Origin: Microvirga pudoricolor
GTDB lineage: Bacteria > Pseudomonadota > Alphaproteobacteria > Rhizobiales > Beijerinckiaceae
Direction: 5' to 3'
Assembly (NCBI RefSeq): GCF_016892705.1
Contig: NZ_JAFEMB010000003.1
Location: forward strand, 351,501-415,500
DNA: 64,000 nucleotides
The translations under genes and the position numbers were made by a program. Under the pieces are notes generated by a model. That model ran no database searches. It worked only from the letters and a program-made list of their open reading frames with translations, and was not told the DNA's origin. Every line of letters begins with the position of its first letter. Position 1 is the stretch's first letter. This document shows, piece by piece, positions 1-8,675 of this stretch.

Positions 1-232
1 CGATCACATCGTTTTCCGGAGCTTGGCGGACGGAACGGTTGTGGTCGAGAAGAAGGACGATACGGTTCCGGAGGATCTCGTTCTGCGCAACTTTCTGGAT
101 TTCATTGCCAATGACATTTTAACTCGGCCTCAGGCCATGTCCTTGCTCCCCGACCATTTTGCCGAGGATCACCGGCATCTGAGCGACATCGAAATCGACC
201 TGGATGAGCCGTTGGTGGATGACGAGGCGTGA
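1..232 (+). CDS. prlF: Antitoxin PrlF (SohA), 5' truncated by window edge
   Basis: The reading frame is open from base 2, so the start codon lies outside the window. About 76 C-terminal residues are visible. They align from memory with the C-terminal half of E. coli PrlF: a strand pair ending in DGTVVV, then a helix LRNFLDFIANDI and an acidic tail ending DEPLVDDEA. PrlF is the AbrB/MazE-type antitoxin of the YhaV toxin and autoregulates its operon. The stop codon overlaps the next gene's start (TGATG), so antitoxin and toxin are translationally coupled. Base composition is visibly less GC-rich than in the genes that follow, which fits an acquired module. Confidence 0.85.
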   Translation, partial: DHIVFRSLADGTVVVEKKDDTVPEDLVLRNFLDFIANDILTRPQAMSLLPDHFAEDHRHLSDIEIDLDEPLVDDEA

Positions 233-723
233 TGCTGCCTACCAATGGGGGATGGACGATCTATGCCCATCCGCTCTTCCTGGACCAACTGGAGAGTTAT
301 CGCGAAGAGTACCGGCGCATACGCCATCGGTTTCCGGACGAGTACAAAAAGAAGAGAGCCACAAAACTTTATGCGGCTCTTCTAAAGGTTATCTTCGAGG
401 TTATCCCAAGTAATCCCGCGGCCGAAGCCTTTCGACAGGGCAATACGCTCGGTGCTTTGAACAAGAACTGGTTCAGGGCTAAATTTCTTCAGCAGTATCG
501 CGTCTTCTTCCGTTTCGCGGCTCAAGAGAAAGTCATCGTCCTGGCTTGGGTCAACGATGACGACAGCAAGCGCGCATATGAAAGCGGGACTGATGCTTAC
601 GCGGTCTTTCGAAAGATGCTGGCGGACGGTAATCCGCCAAGTGATTGGGAGATGTTGAAGAAAACTGCGTCGGATCCTGCCGTTCTGGATCGCTGGAGAA
701 ATATTTCACCGCCTGAGCCATGA
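232..723 (+). CDS. yhaV: Toxin YhaV, RelE-superfamily ribosome-dependent mRNA interferase
   Basis: A 163-residue protein with the YhaV signatures: GWTIYAHP near the N terminus, NKNWFRAKF and YRVFFRF in the core, then VIVLAWVNDDD and DAYAVFRKMLADGNPPSDWE. E. coli YhaV (154 residues) is a translation-dependent endoribonuclease neutralised by PrlF. The start is taken as the ATG at 232 that overlaps the prlF stop; a GTG one codon upstream (229) is also possible. All core segments are present, so the toxin looks intact. The reading frame is less GC-rich than neighbouring housekeeping genes, consistent with horizontal acquisition. Confidence 0.9.
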   Translation: MLPTNGGWTIYAHPLFLDQLESYREEYRRIRHRFPDEYKKKRATKLYAALLKVIFEVIPSNPAAEAFRQGNTLGALNKNWFRAKFLQQYRVFFRFAAQEKVIVLAWVNDDDSKRAYESGTDAYAVFRKMLADGNPPSDWEMLKKTASDPAVLDRWRNISPPEP

Positions 724-738
724 GGGCGGCATCACGCG

Positions 739-1293
739 TCATATGCCGTGGAACGTCAACTTCGGCCAGCGGGTGCGCCAGTCCTTGGCCTTCAGCCTAT
801 CGCGATAGATGTCCGGCTTCTGCTCGAAGCGTGGCGTCGGCCTGACCGCGAGGTCGAAGAGGTCGTCCCATCCCCATGGCATGGCGAGTTCCAGTCGTGC
901 CTCCCGAGCCCGCGCTCCGATGGCCGTGGCGGTTTCCGGCCAGTGCCGCATGGCGTCCGCCGTATCCTGGTAGGGCGCATCGCCGTTTCGGACATGCATG
1001 CGGGCTTGGTTCTTCACGGACCATCGAACGCCTGGGTGACGAGTCAAGAGCTCGGCTTCCAACGCACGGTCTCGCTCGGGTGAGGCATCGGCGCGGTCGA
1101 AATAGACCACGTCCACGTCCTGGTTCGGATCGTAGGCGGGTGTTCTGCCGTGCAGGCGATCCCAAACCGCGTTTCTAAGGATCCCAGCCGCGATCCACGC
1201 ATCCGGCAAGAAAAGAGCCTCCACACGGGCGAGGAGGCTCATCAAATAGGCTTGGCTCTGGATGAAGGCCGCAAGCTCGGCTTGCGTCCTCAC
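739..1293 (-). CDS. Nucleotidyltransferase family protein (DUF925/NTP_transf_6)
   Basis: A 184-residue protein. WIAAGILRNAVWDRLHG (about residues 33-49) and the acidic NQDVDVVYFD (57-66) match the COG3575 nucleotidyltransferase-like family, where the Asp residues would bind metal. The substrate is unknown; the fold resembles CCA-adding and antibiotic nucleotidyltransferases, but no acceptor can be read from sequence. It starts with GTG; the family normally has about 18 residues before the LPDAW segment, which supports this start over an internal ATG at 1242. It follows the TPR lipoprotein gene by 9 bases on the same strand and is probably cotranscribed with it. It converges with yhaV. Confidence 0.8.
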   Translation of the reverse strand: MRTQAELAAFIQSQAYLMSLLARVEALFLPDAWIAAGILRNAVWDRLHGRTPAYDPNQDVDVVYFDRADASPERDRALEAELLTRHPGVRWSVKNQARMHVRNGDAPYQDTADAMRHWPETATAIGARAREARLELAMPWGWDDLFDLAVRPTPRFEQKPDIYRDRLKAKDWRTRWPKLTFHGI

Positions 1294-1302
1294 GGGCGTA
1301 TC

Positions 1303-2163
1303 TCAGCTCCGGAATAACCCGCCGCCGCCGCTGCTGGCCAGCCCCTTGTTGCGGGCGACCGTATTGTTGCTGTCGAGCGAGAGGGCGCGCTGGAAACTCT
1401 CGGCCGCGGCGGATTTGTTGCCCATCTTGTCGTAGGCGACGCCGCGCCAGGCCCAGGAATCCGCGTCATTGGCGTTCACGTTGAGGGCTGCGTTGAAGTC
1501 CTCGATGGCCTTCTCGTACTGGCCCGTGACGACGTAGCTCTGGCCGCGCGCCGCGTAGGGAGCCGCCACGAAGGGGTTGCGGTCGATGGTGGCGTCGAAG
1601 TCCAGGATGGCCTGGGGGTGCTGGCCCTGGCGCTGGTGGAGCAGGCCGCGGGCATGGAGGGCTTCGGCGGATTCCGGCAGCAGCTTGATGGCCACGCTCA
1701 GGTCGTTGAGAGCTTCCTGGTACTGGTTCTGGGCCCGGAGCAGGTTGCCGCGCCCGATATAAGCGGGGCCGTAATTCGGGTCCGCCTGGATCGCGCGGGT
1801 GAAATCCGCGTAGGCCTGGTCGTTGCGGTTCGTCTGGCGCAGCGCCAGCGCCCGGTTGGTATAGGCCGGGGCGTAGTTCGGGTCGATCTGCACGGCCTTG
1901 GAGAAGTCGGAGATCGCGTCGCTGTAGCGGCCCACCCGGGCATAGGCGGCCCCCCGGGTGTTGTAGGCGCTGGGATCGTTGGGGTTGCGCTGGATCACGT
2001 CCGTGAGGGACGCGATGTTCACCTTGCTGACCCCTTGGGTATCCTCCTCGACCACGGCAATGCGCTGGGTCGATCCCTGGCTGATGGTCTCGCAACCGGC
2101 AAGTCCGGCGGACAGGGCGATCAGGGCCAATGGCGCAAGACGGCGAATCGGTAGGGCTGGCAC
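1303..2163 (-). CDS. TPR-repeat lipoprotein
   Basis: A 286-residue protein. The signal peptide ends in a lipobox LAGC, giving lipidation at Cys24, so the product should be anchored in the periplasmic leaflet of a membrane. Six consecutive 34-residue TPR units fill about residues 50-255 (each with the A/G-Y...G.Y..A...F..A pattern), and a glycine-rich tail ends GGGGLFRS. I chose the GTG at 2163 because CGGAG lies 7 bases upstream and because this start gives a clean signal peptide; the frame stays open to an ATG at 2256 that would add an implausible N-terminus. It resembles NlpI-type scaffolds; the partner is unknown. Confidence 0.85.
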   Translation of the reverse strand: MPALPIRRLAPLALIALSAGLAGCETISQGSTQRIAVVEEDTQGVSKVNIASLTDVIQRNPNDPSAYNTRGAAYARVGRYSDAISDFSKAVQIDPNYAPAYTNRALALRQTNRNDQAYADFTRAIQADPNYGPAYIGRGNLLRAQNQYQEALNDLSVAIKLLPESAEALHARGLLHQRQGQHPQAILDFDATIDRNPFVAAPYAARGQSYVVTGQYEKAIEDFNAALNVNANDADSWAWRGVAYDKMGNKSAAAESFQRALSLDSNNTVARNKGLASSGGGGLFRS

Positions 2164-2328
2164 CTTGCAACTCCGAGAATGGGGGAGAACCGCACCGTGA
2201 CGCAAAAACCTTAACGGTCCCGAAACGGTCGCCTCACATGAGCTCCAGAAATGCAATCAGCGCCCCGCTTGCGCAGACGGGCGCCGAATCACAATCGATC
2301 ATGCTCAAGCCTTGCGGCTCAGATGAGC

Positions 2329-2595
2329 TTACCGGGCCGGGCGCGGAGCGCCGGGACGGCCGGCGGCGGCAGCCGGACGCGGCTTGGACGGCAGCAGGCC
2401 TTCGCGCTGCATGCGCTTGCGGATCAGCTTGCGGGCACGGCGAACGGCTTCGGCCTTCTCGCGAGCCTTCTTCTCAGAGGGCTTCTCGTAGTGGCCACGA
2501 AGCTTCATCTCGCGGAAGATGCCCTCGCGCTGCATCTTCTTCTTGAGGGCGCGGAGCGCCTGATCGACGTTGTTATCCCGGACAAGAACCTGCAC
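2329..2595 (-). CDS. rpsU: 30S ribosomal protein S21
   Basis: An 88-residue basic protein that opens [20 protein letters not shown], the hallmark of bS21, continues [25 protein letters not shown], and ends in an Ala/Pro/Arg-rich tail longer than that of E. coli S21 (71 residues) but common in alphaproteobacteria. S21 sits at the 30S platform and helps initiation. The start is GTG at 2595, supported by GAGGAAA 5 bases upstream; the open frame continues 49 codons further 5' without a family match. It is followed by 165 bases without a gene before the TPR lipoprotein gene. Confidence 0.95.
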   Translation of the reverse strand: MQVLVRDNNVDQALRALKKKMQREGIFREMKLRGHYEKPSEKKAREKAEAVRRARKLIRKRMQREGLLPSKPRPAAAAGRPGAPRPAR

Positions 2596-2763
2596 GCGAT
2601 TTCCTCGTATTTCAGCTGTTCGACTGTGACTAAAAACAAATGAGGCACGCTGGGCGCACCTCTCGTTGGCGGGGTGGTTACCAGAAGGAGCCGGAAATGT
2701 CCAGGCATCATCCTGACAAAAGCGCCGCGCGAACAGACTCAACGGCCCGCCCGGCCAAAGGTT

Positions 2764-3843
2764 TCAGGCTTCTTCGGGAAAAACCCGCGTGACGTGCCCC
2801 ATCTTGCGTCCGGGCCGGGCCTGAGCCTTGCCGTAGAGGTGGAGCTGGGCCCCAGGCTCGGCCAGAAAAGCTTCCCACCGGTCGGCGTCGTTCCCGATGA
2901 GGTTCTCCATCTCGACCCGTCCGAGCCTCTCCGTGGCGCCCAGGGGCCAGCCGCAGACGGCTCGCACATGCTGCTCGAACTGGGACGTCCGCGCGCCGCC
3001 GAGAGTCCAGTGACCCGAATTGTGGACCCGGGGCGCGATCTCGTTCACCACGAGCCTTTCGCTACCCGGCTCCCGCACCAGGAACATCTCCACGGCCAGC
3101 ACGCCCACATAATCGAGGGCGTCGGCGATCTGCCGGCCGATCAGGATGGCCTGCGCCTCCGTCTCGGCGGAAACGCCTGCCGGCACGCGGGTCAAGGCCA
3201 GGATGTGATCGCGGTGCTCGTTGGCGCACAGGTCATAGGCCGCAAAGGCCCCGTCCCGGGTCCGGGCGGCCACCACGGACACCTCCCGCTCGAAGGGCAC
3301 GAAGCCCTCCAGGATCGCGGGCGCCCGTCCGAGCGCGTCCCAGGCGGCGGCCGGGTCGTCGCCGGGCCTGATCATGGCCTGGCCCTTGCCGTCATACCCG
3401 AAGCGGCGCGTCTTCAGCACGGATGGCACGCCGATGGCCGCCACGGCGTCCTGGAGCTCCGAGGGGCTGGAGACCAAGCCGAAGGGAGCGACCGGGATGC
3501 CGAGATCCGCGATGAAGCTTTTCTCCTCGAACCGGTCCTGGGTGATCGCGAGCGCCCGGGCGTTGGGAGCGAGCGTCGCGTGGGCGCTCAGGGTCGCGGC
3601 GGTGGCGCCGGGCACGTTCTCGAACTCGTAGGTGATGACGTCCACGGCCTTGGCGAAGCGCACGAGGGCCGCCTCGTCGTCATAAGCCGCCACGGTGTGC
3701 TCGGCCGCAACCTCGAAAGCGGGGCTGTTGTCCTCCGGGGCGTAGACGTGCACGCGCAGCCCGAGCTGCGCCGCCGCGATGGCGATCATGCGGCCGAGCT
3801 GGCCGCCACCGAGGATGCCGAGGGTGGAACCGGGTCGGATCAT
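2764..3843 (-). CDS. purK: N5-carboxyaminoimidazole ribonucleotide synthase
   Basis: A 359-residue ATP-grasp enzyme that carboxylates AIR to N5-CAIR with ATP and bicarbonate in purine synthesis. The N-terminal dinucleotide-like loop GILGGGQLGRM (residues 9-19), the ATP-grasp segment LKTRRFGYDGKGQ, and the metal-site segment VVNEIAPRVHNSGHWT are all present. The ATG at 3843 is used because it starts 4 bases after the purE stop; the longer frame into purE is spurious. purE-purK is a translationally close pair, so N5-CAIR can be passed to PurE directly. Confidence 0.96.
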   Translation of the reverse strand: MIRPGSTLGILGGGQLGRMIAIAAAQLGLRVHVYAPEDNSPAFEVAAEHTVAAYDDEAALVRFAKAVDVITYEFENVPGATAATLSAHATLAPNARALAITQDRFEEKSFIADLGIPVAPFGLVSSPSELQDAVAAIGVPSVLKTRRFGYDGKGQAMIRPGDDPAAAWDALGRAPAILEGFVPFEREVSVVAARTRDGAFAAYDLCANEHRDHILALTRVPAGVSAETEAQAILIGRQIADALDYVGVLAVEMFLVREPGSERLVVNEIAPRVHNSGHWTLGGARTSQFEQHVRAVCGWPLGATERLGRVEMENLIGNDADRWEAFLAEPGAQLHLYGKAQARPGRKMGHVTRVFPEEA

Positions 3844-3847
3844 CGGT

Positions 3848-4339
3848 TCACGTCTCGTCGGAGGGGCGCTCGGCCACCGCCGCGCTCTGGCGCGCCCGCC
3901 AGGCATCGAGACGCTCCGCCAGGGCCTCGTCGGTCAGGGCCAGCACGGCGGCTGCGAGAAGCGCCGCGTTCACCGCTCCGGCCCGCCCGATGGCGAGCGT
4001 GCCGACCGGGATGCCGGCGGGCATCTGGACGATGGACAGGAGGCTGTCCTGGCCCGAAAGGGCCTTGGATTCCACGGGCACGCCGAAGACGGGAAGCGGC
4101 GTCATCGAGGCCGCCATGCCGGGCAGGTGGGCGGCCCCGCCCGCGCCCGCGACGATCACCTTGAAACCTGCCGCCTTGGCGCCCTTGGCGAAGGCCACGA
4201 GCCGGTCCGGGGTGCGGTGGGCCGAGACGATCCGGGCGTCATGGGACACCCCGAGGGCGTCGAGGGTCTCGGCCGCGTGGCGCATGGTGGCCCAGTCGGA
4301 CTGGCTGCCCATGATGATGGCGACGGGCGCTTGCGCCAT
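3848..4339 (-). CDS. purE: N5-carboxyaminoimidazole ribonucleotide mutase (class I PurE)
   Basis: A 163-residue protein that converts N5-CAIR to CAIR. It has the class I signatures IIMGSQSDW near the N terminus, SAHRTPDRL with the catalytic His, [14 protein letters not shown], and [25 protein letters not shown]. The ATG at 4339 begins the conserved [11 protein letters not shown] segment; an upstream in-frame ATG at 4435 adds 32 residues with no family match. It lies upstream of purK in the same operon. The DUF465 gene 102 bases upstream on the same strand may share the promoter. Confidence 0.96.
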   Translation of the reverse strand: MAQAPVAIIMGSQSDWATMRHAAETLDALGVSHDARIVSAHRTPDRLVAFAKGAKAAGFKVIVAGAGGAAHLPGMAASMTPLPVFGVPVESKALSGQDSLLSIVQMPAGIPVGTLAIGRAGAVNAALLAAAVLALTDEALAERLDAWRARQSAAVAERPSDET

Positions 4340-4441
4340 GGTGCGGCTCCCAGGGGTCGAGAATTGGATCGACAACCCAGCCGGAATAGCGAAGCCGTGC
4401 CGCTGCCGCAAGGCTGCGACGGGCCGGTTCCTCAAGGATTT

Positions 4442-4642
4442 TCAGGCGATGATGTCGGGCGTGAGCTGGTCTTCGAGCCGGATGATCTGGTCTTTCAGGA
4501 CGAGCTTGCGCTTCTTGAGACGCTGCACCTGGAGCTGATCCCCCGTGATCATGTGCTCCAAGGCTTCGATCGCGGTATCGAGATCGCGGTGTTCCTGCTT
4601 CAAACGGGCGAGATCGGTCTCGAGTTCGGCCCTGTCGTCCAT
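4442..4642 (-). CDS. YdcH family protein (DUF465), copy 1
   Basis: A 66-residue, highly charged, almost entirely helical protein of the DUF465/YdcH family: ELETDLARLKQEHRDLDTAIEAL, then QVQRLKKRKLVLKDQIIRLED, a predicted antiparallel coiled coil. The function of the family is unknown. The ATG at 4642 has AGGG 6 bases upstream; an in-frame ATG five codons earlier (4657) lacks a ribosome-binding site. It is transcribed towards purE. A second DUF465 gene is divergent, 196 bases away. Confidence 0.88.
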   Translation of the reverse strand: MDDRAELETDLARLKQEHRDLDTAIEALEHMITGDQLQVQRLKKRKLVLKDQIIRLEDQLTPDIIA

Positions 4643-4838
4643 GTATGACCCTGGCATTCTGGTGTGCCTGCCCGTTTCGGCTCGTGGCGTATGAGGCCGG
4701 ATTATGCGCCGCGCCTCCTGCCTCGGCAAGGTGCATTGTCGTTACCCACAATGGTGCCTTGCAGCATCGATTGCCTTCGACTCGCCACAAACCCTGTGTC
4801 ACACTCCGGCTGTCGGCTAACAAATAGGAGGTACCGAC

Positions 4839-5024
4839 ATGCCACTGATGAATCACGTGACGGAACTGGAGCGCAAGCATCAGGCTCTCGAACGCCAAAT
4901 TCAGGATGCGCTCAACCATTCGTCTACGGATGACATGACGCTGGCAGAACTCAAGCGCAAGAAACTTCAGCTCAAGGACGAGATTGCCCGGCTGAAGGAG
5001 GTAAGCGCCCCGGCGGTGCACTAG
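4839..5024 (+). CDS. YdcH family protein (DUF465), copy 2
   Basis: A 61-residue helical protein, MPLMNHVTELERKHQALERQ followed by MTLAELKRKKLQLKDEIARLKE. It has the same architecture as copy 1 (LKRKKLQLKDEIARL versus LKKRKLVLKDQIIRL), so it is a diverged paralogue. A strong ribosome-binding site, TAGGAGG, lies 7 bases before the ATG. The function is unknown. A hairpin with a T-run follows the gene at 5066. Confidence 0.9.
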   Translation: MPLMNHVTELERKHQALERQIQDALNHSSTDDMTLAELKRKKLQLKDEIARLKEVSAPAVH

Positions 5025-5065
5025 CCATCGCGATTGCGACACCTTCCACGAAATTCCCATGCGAG

Positions 5066-5101
5066 AGCCGCTGTCTCAGCTCCCTGAGGCGGCGGCTTTT
5101 C
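5066..5101 (+). terminator. Rho-independent terminator after DUF465 copy 2
   Basis: AGCCGC pairs with GCGGCT (5066-5071 with 5092-5097), enclosing an inner CTCAG/CTGAG stem, and is followed by TTTT. It lies between the convergent DUF465 and TauE genes and points in the DUF465 direction. Confidence 0.7.
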
Positions 5102-5106
5102 CTTGA

Positions 5107-5865
5107 TCAGGCCCAGAGCGCCCGCAGGCCGTCCACGATCAGCTTCACGCTCACCAAAATCAGTAGGAGGTAGACCAGGGTGTAGAACCGCTCCGCCGAG
5201 ACCCGCCGCACGAGCCAAACCCCTGCCCAGGTCGAGAGAATCGCCACCGGAAAGAGCGCCGCGGAGGTCGACAGATTGGCGGCCGTGAACTGGCCCAGGG
5301 CCATGTAGGGCGGCACCTTGATCCAGTTGATGAGGGCAAACGCGATCGCGCCCGTTCCCACGAACACGTCCCTCGGCAGGCGTTGGGGCATCACGTAAAT
5401 CTGAAAGGGCGGGCCGCCCGCATGGGAAATCATGCTGGTGAAGCCCGCCACCCAGCCCCAGACGAGGCCACGGGGTACGTCGGCCCGGGTCGGCACGGGC
5501 GCGGCGGCCCGCTCCGCGATCAGGCGCCGAACCGCGAACACGATCGAGATGACCCCTATCGTGAGCCCGACGGCGGCATCGGACACCTTGGCGGCCAGAA
5601 GGTAGCCCGTCAGGATCCCCACCACCGCGCTGGGGAGCAGAATCGCGAGGTTGCGCCCGCTCCAGCTGTGCCGGAACGCCCAGACCGACACGACATCCTG
5701 CACGATCAGGATCGGCAGCATGATCGCGGCGGATTGCACGGGCGAGATCACCAGGGCCATGAGCGGCAGGGACAGGAGGCCTAAGCCCGAGAACCCGCCC
5801 TTGGCGAGCCCCATCAGGATCACGGCCGGGATCGCGGCGGCATAAAAGAGCGGTTCGGTGATCAT
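5107..5865 (-). CDS. TauE/SafE family sulfite exporter-type permease
   Basis: A 252-residue integral membrane protein with about eight hydrophobic segments. It has the TauE/SafE features GLAKGGFSGLG in the first half and GWVAGFTSMISHAGGPPFQIYVMPQRL in the second, which are the inverted-repeat motifs of the family. Members export sulfite, sulfoacetate or related anions across the inner membrane; the substrate here cannot be told. The ATG at 5865 is preferred to one at 5928, whose extra 21 residues are not membrane-like. It is divergent from prpE with a 124-base shared promoter region. Confidence 0.88.
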   Translation of the reverse strand: MITEPLFYAAAIPAVILMGLAKGGFSGLGLLSLPLMALVISPVQSAAIMLPILIVQDVVSVWAFRHSWSGRNLAILLPSAVVGILTGYLLAAKVSDAAVGLTIGVISIVFAVRRLIAERAAAPVPTRADVPRGLVWGWVAGFTSMISHAGGPPFQIYVMPQRLPRDVFVGTGAIAFALINWIKVPPYMALGQFTAANLSTSAALFPVAILSTWAGVWLVRRVSAERFYTLVYLLLILVSVKLIVDGLRALWA

Positions 5866-5989
5866 GGGGTTGGGGCCATGGTGGAGGAGGCTCCAGGCCT
5901 CGCCGAAAGTCGCCGCTGACCACGGCAATCCTGCCTGCTACCACGAGGCGGCCCGCAAGTCCCATGCGCCAGTGACAGAGAGCAATGCC

Positions 5990-7900
5990 ATGACGTCAAC
6001 CCGCAGCCCCTATCACGAGGCTTACGCCGCCTGGCAGGCGGACCCTGAGGGCTTCTGGGCCGAGGCCGCGGGGGACATCGATTGGTTCCGGCCCGCCAGC
6101 CGGGTCTTCGATCCGGAAGCGGGCGTCTATGGCCGCTGGTTCGTCGGGGCCGAGTGCAACACCTGCTTCAATGCCGTCGACCGCCACGTGGCCTCCCGGG
6201 GCGACCAGGCCGCCTTGATCTACGACAGCCCCGTCACGGGGGTGGTGCGGGCGATCACCTACCGCGAACTCCGGCACGAGGTCGCCACGCTCGCGGCCGT
6301 TCTCCGGGACATGGGCGTCGAGCGCGGGGACCGGGTCGTCATCTACATGCCGATGATCCCGGAGACGGCCTTCGCGATGCTGGCCTGCGCCCGGATCGGG
6401 GCGGTGCATTCCGTGGTGTTCGGCGGTTTCGCCGCGAAGGAACTCGCCACCCGGATCGACGACGCCCGGCCGAAGATCGTGCTCTCGGCCTCCTGCGGTG
6501 TCGAGGGCGGGCGGGTCATCCCCTACAAGCCCCTGCTGGATGAAGCCATCGCGCTCTCGTCCGTGAAGCCCGAGGGCTGCCTGATCGTGCAGCGGCCGCA
6601 GCTCTCCTGTGAGCTGACGCAAGGGCGGGACCGGGACTGGGCTTCCGCCGTGGGGCAGGCCAAGGCCGAGGGACGCGAGGCCGCGTGCGTGCCCGTGGCG
6701 GCCACCGATCCGCTCTATGTGCTGTACACGTCCGGCACCACGGGAATCCCGAAGGGCGTGGTGCGCGACAATGGCGGCCACATGGTCGCGCTCAAATGGT
6801 CGATGGAGCATTTCTTCGGCGTGAAGCCCGGCGAGGTGTTCTGGGCCGCCTCGGACGTGGGCTGGGTGGTGGGCCATTCCTACATCGTCTATGGGCCGCT
6901 GCTTCATGGCTGCACCGCCATTCTCTACGAGGGCAAGCCCGTGGGGACGCCCGACGCTGGCGCCTATTGGCGGGTCATCGCGCAGCACGGTGTCGTCACC
7001 CAGTTCACGGCGCCCACGGCCTTTCGGGCCATCAAGAAGGAGGACCCGAAGGCGGAACTCCTGAAGGCTTACGACCTGTCGCGCTTCCGCGCCCTGTTCC
7101 TGGCGGGGGAGCGGGCCGATCCGGACACCGTCCAATGGGCCGAGACCATTCTGGGCGTGCCGGTCATCGACCATTGGTGGCAGACGGAGACGGGCTGGCC
7201 CGTGGTGGGCAACCCGCTGGGCATCGGGGCGCTGCCCGTGAAGCACGGCTCCCCCACCGTCCCATTGCCCGGCTACAGGGTCGAGGTGCTGGACGAGGGC
7301 GGAAAGCCCGTCGCGCCGGGCACCATGGGGGCCATCGTCATCAAGCTGCCCCTTCCGCCCGGCGCCTTGCCGACCCTGTGGCAGGCGGACGACCGGTTCC
7401 GGCAATCGTATCTCTCGGTCTATCCGGGCTATTACAACACCTCGGATGCAGGTTTCCTCGACGAGGACGGCTACCTTTGGGTGATGGGCCGCACCGACGA
7501 CATCATCAACGTGGCGGGCCATCGGCTCTCCACGGGGGGCATGGAAGAGGTGCTGGCCTCCCATCCGGCCGTGGCCGAATGCGCCGTGATCGGCGTGAAG
7601 GACAGCCTCAAGGGCGAGGTGCCCTGCGGCTTCGTGGTGCTGAAGTCCGGCGTGAACCGGACGCCTTCGGACATTGAGGCGGAACTCGTCGCGATGGTGC
7701 GCGAGCGGATCGGACCCGTGGCGGCCTTCAAGCTCGCCATCACGGTCGGCCGCCTGCCCAAGACCCGCTCCGGCAAGATCCTGCGCGGCACCATGAAGAA
7801 GATCGCCGACGGCGACACCTGGACCGTGCCGGCCACCATCGACGACCCGGCGATCCTGGACGAGATCGGGGACGCGCTGCGGGGCAGGGGCCTGGCTTGA
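5990..7900 (+). CDS. prpE: Propionyl-CoA synthetase
   Basis: A 636-residue AMP-forming acyl-CoA synthetase that activates propionate (or acetate). The adenylate-forming motif YTSGTTGIPKGV lies near residue 245, followed by VRDNGGH, which is typical of PrpE rather than Acs; DHWWQTETGWP lies near 393, the hinge motif GRTDDIINVAGHRLSTGGME near 500, and the C-terminal catalytic Lys motif TRSGKILRG near 590. The N-terminal ACS domain (YHEAYAAWQADPEGFWAEAA) begins right after the ATG at 5990; the frame extends upstream over the TauE promoter without homology. It converges with trcR across a terminator. Confidence 0.93.
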   Translation: MTSTRSPYHEAYAAWQADPEGFWAEAAGDIDWFRPASRVFDPEAGVYGRWFVGAECNTCFNAVDRHVASRGDQAALIYDSPVTGVVRAITYRELRHEVATLAAVLRDMGVERGDRVVIYMPMIPETAFAMLACARIGAVHSVVFGGFAAKELATRIDDARPKIVLSASCGVEGGRVIPYKPLLDEAIALSSVKPEGCLIVQRPQLSCELTQGRDRDWASAVGQAKAEGREAACVPVAATDPLYVLYTSGTTGIPKGVVRDNGGHMVALKWSMEHFFGVKPGEVFWAASDVGWVVGHSYIVYGPLLHGCTAILYEGKPVGTPDAGAYWRVIAQHGVVTQFTAPTAFRAIKKEDPKAELLKAYDLSRFRALFLAGERADPDTVQWAETILGVPVIDHWWQTETGWPVVGNPLGIGALPVKHGSPTVPLPGYRVEVLDEGGKPVAPGTMGAIVIKLPLPPGALPTLWQADDRFRQSYLSVYPGYYNTSDAGFLDEDGYLWVMGRTDDIINVAGHRLSTGGMEEVLASHPAVAECAVIGVKDSLKGEVPCGFVVLKSGVNRTPSDIEAELVAMVRERIGPVAAFKLAITVGRLPKTRSGKILRGTMKKIADGDTWTVPATIDDPAILDEIGDALRGRGLA

Positions 7901-7904
7901 ACCA

Positions 7905-7933
7905 ACAAAAAAGGCCCGGATCGCTCCGGGCCT
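7905..7933 (-). terminator. Rho-independent terminator of trcR
   Basis: A perfect 9-bp stem, AGGCCCGGA/TCCGGGCCT with a TCGC loop (7912-7933). On the minus strand it is followed by TTTTTTG. It lies 22 bases after the trcR stop and may also stop prpE transcripts from the other side. Confidence 0.9.
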
Positions 7934-7955
7934 CAACATTGTCTCGCGTGCCAGC

Positions 7956-8675
7956 TTATTCCTCGTCCTCGTCGTCGCGCTTGAGCTGCTTGAGCTTGGC
8001 GAAGACCGAGTTGACGTCGATCTCTTCCTCGGCGGGCCGCTTGGGCGCGCTCATATCGGCGAAGGGCTCGCTGCGCTCTTCCTGGGCGGTCGTCACCTCG
8101 GCGGGCATGAGGGTACCGCCGGTGTCCTGCGTCTCGTATTGCGGGCGGTCCTTGGCGGCGCGCTGCACCTCGAAGTCGAGGTCGATCTGCGAGCACAGGC
8201 CCAGCGTCACCGGGTCCATGGGCGAGAGGCTGGCGGAGTTCCAGTGGGTCCGGTCGCGCACCTGCTGGATCGTGGACTTGGTGGTGCCCACGAGGCGCAT
8301 GATCTGCGCGTCCTTGAGCTCGGGATGGTTGCGCACGAGCCAGAGAATGGCGTTCGGGCGGTCATGGCGGCGGGACACGGGCGTGTAGCGCGGGCCCTTC
8401 TTGACCTGCTTACGCTCCGGAAGCTTGACCTTGGACTCGGCCAGACGAAGGCGGTGATCGGGATTGTCCTGCGCCTTCTCGATCTCCTCGCGGGTGAGCT
8501 GGTTCGTGGTGATCGGGTCCAAGCCCTTGATCCCGGCCGCGACCTCGCCGTCGGCGATGCCCTTCACCTCGAGGGGATGAAGCTTGCAGAAATCGGCGAT
8601 CTGGTCGAACGACAAGGACGTGTTCTCGACGAGCCAAACGGCCGTCGCTTTCGGCATCAACGGACCTTGGGACAT
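7956..8675 (-). CDS. trcR: Cell cycle transcriptional regulator TrcR (DUF1013)
   Basis: A 239-residue protein of the alphaproteobacterial DUF1013 family, now commonly annotated TrcR. It begins SQGPLMPKATAVWLVENTSLSFDQIADFC and has a central helix-turn-helix-like stretch HPELKDAQIMRLVGTTKSTIQQVRDRTHWN. The C terminus is very acidic (RDDEDEE). The ATG at 8675 has AGGAGG 9 bases upstream; the frame extends 29 codons further without homology. It lies 2 kb from rcdA. Its DNA targets cannot be read from this sequence. Confidence 0.88.
   Translation of the reverse strand: MSQGPLMPKATAVWLVENTSLSFDQIADFCKLHPLEVKGIADGEVAAGIKGLDPITTNQLTREEIEKAQDNPDHRLRLAESKVKLPERKQVKKGPRYTPVSRRHDRPNAILWLVRNHPELKDAQIMRLVGTTKSTIQQVRDRTHWNSASLSPMDPVTLGLCSQIDLDFEVQRAAKDRPQYETQDTGGTLMPAEVTTAQEERSEPFADMSAPKRPAEEEIDVNSVFAKLKQLKRDDEDEE

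Noticed and set aside
2674-4164. 496-residue plus-strand frame over purK and purE
   Set aside because: Opposite two unmistakable purine genes; no motif and very biased composition.
5996-7939. 647-residue open frame antisense to prpE
   Set aside because: Same shadow effect; prpE has complete motifs, the antisense product has none.
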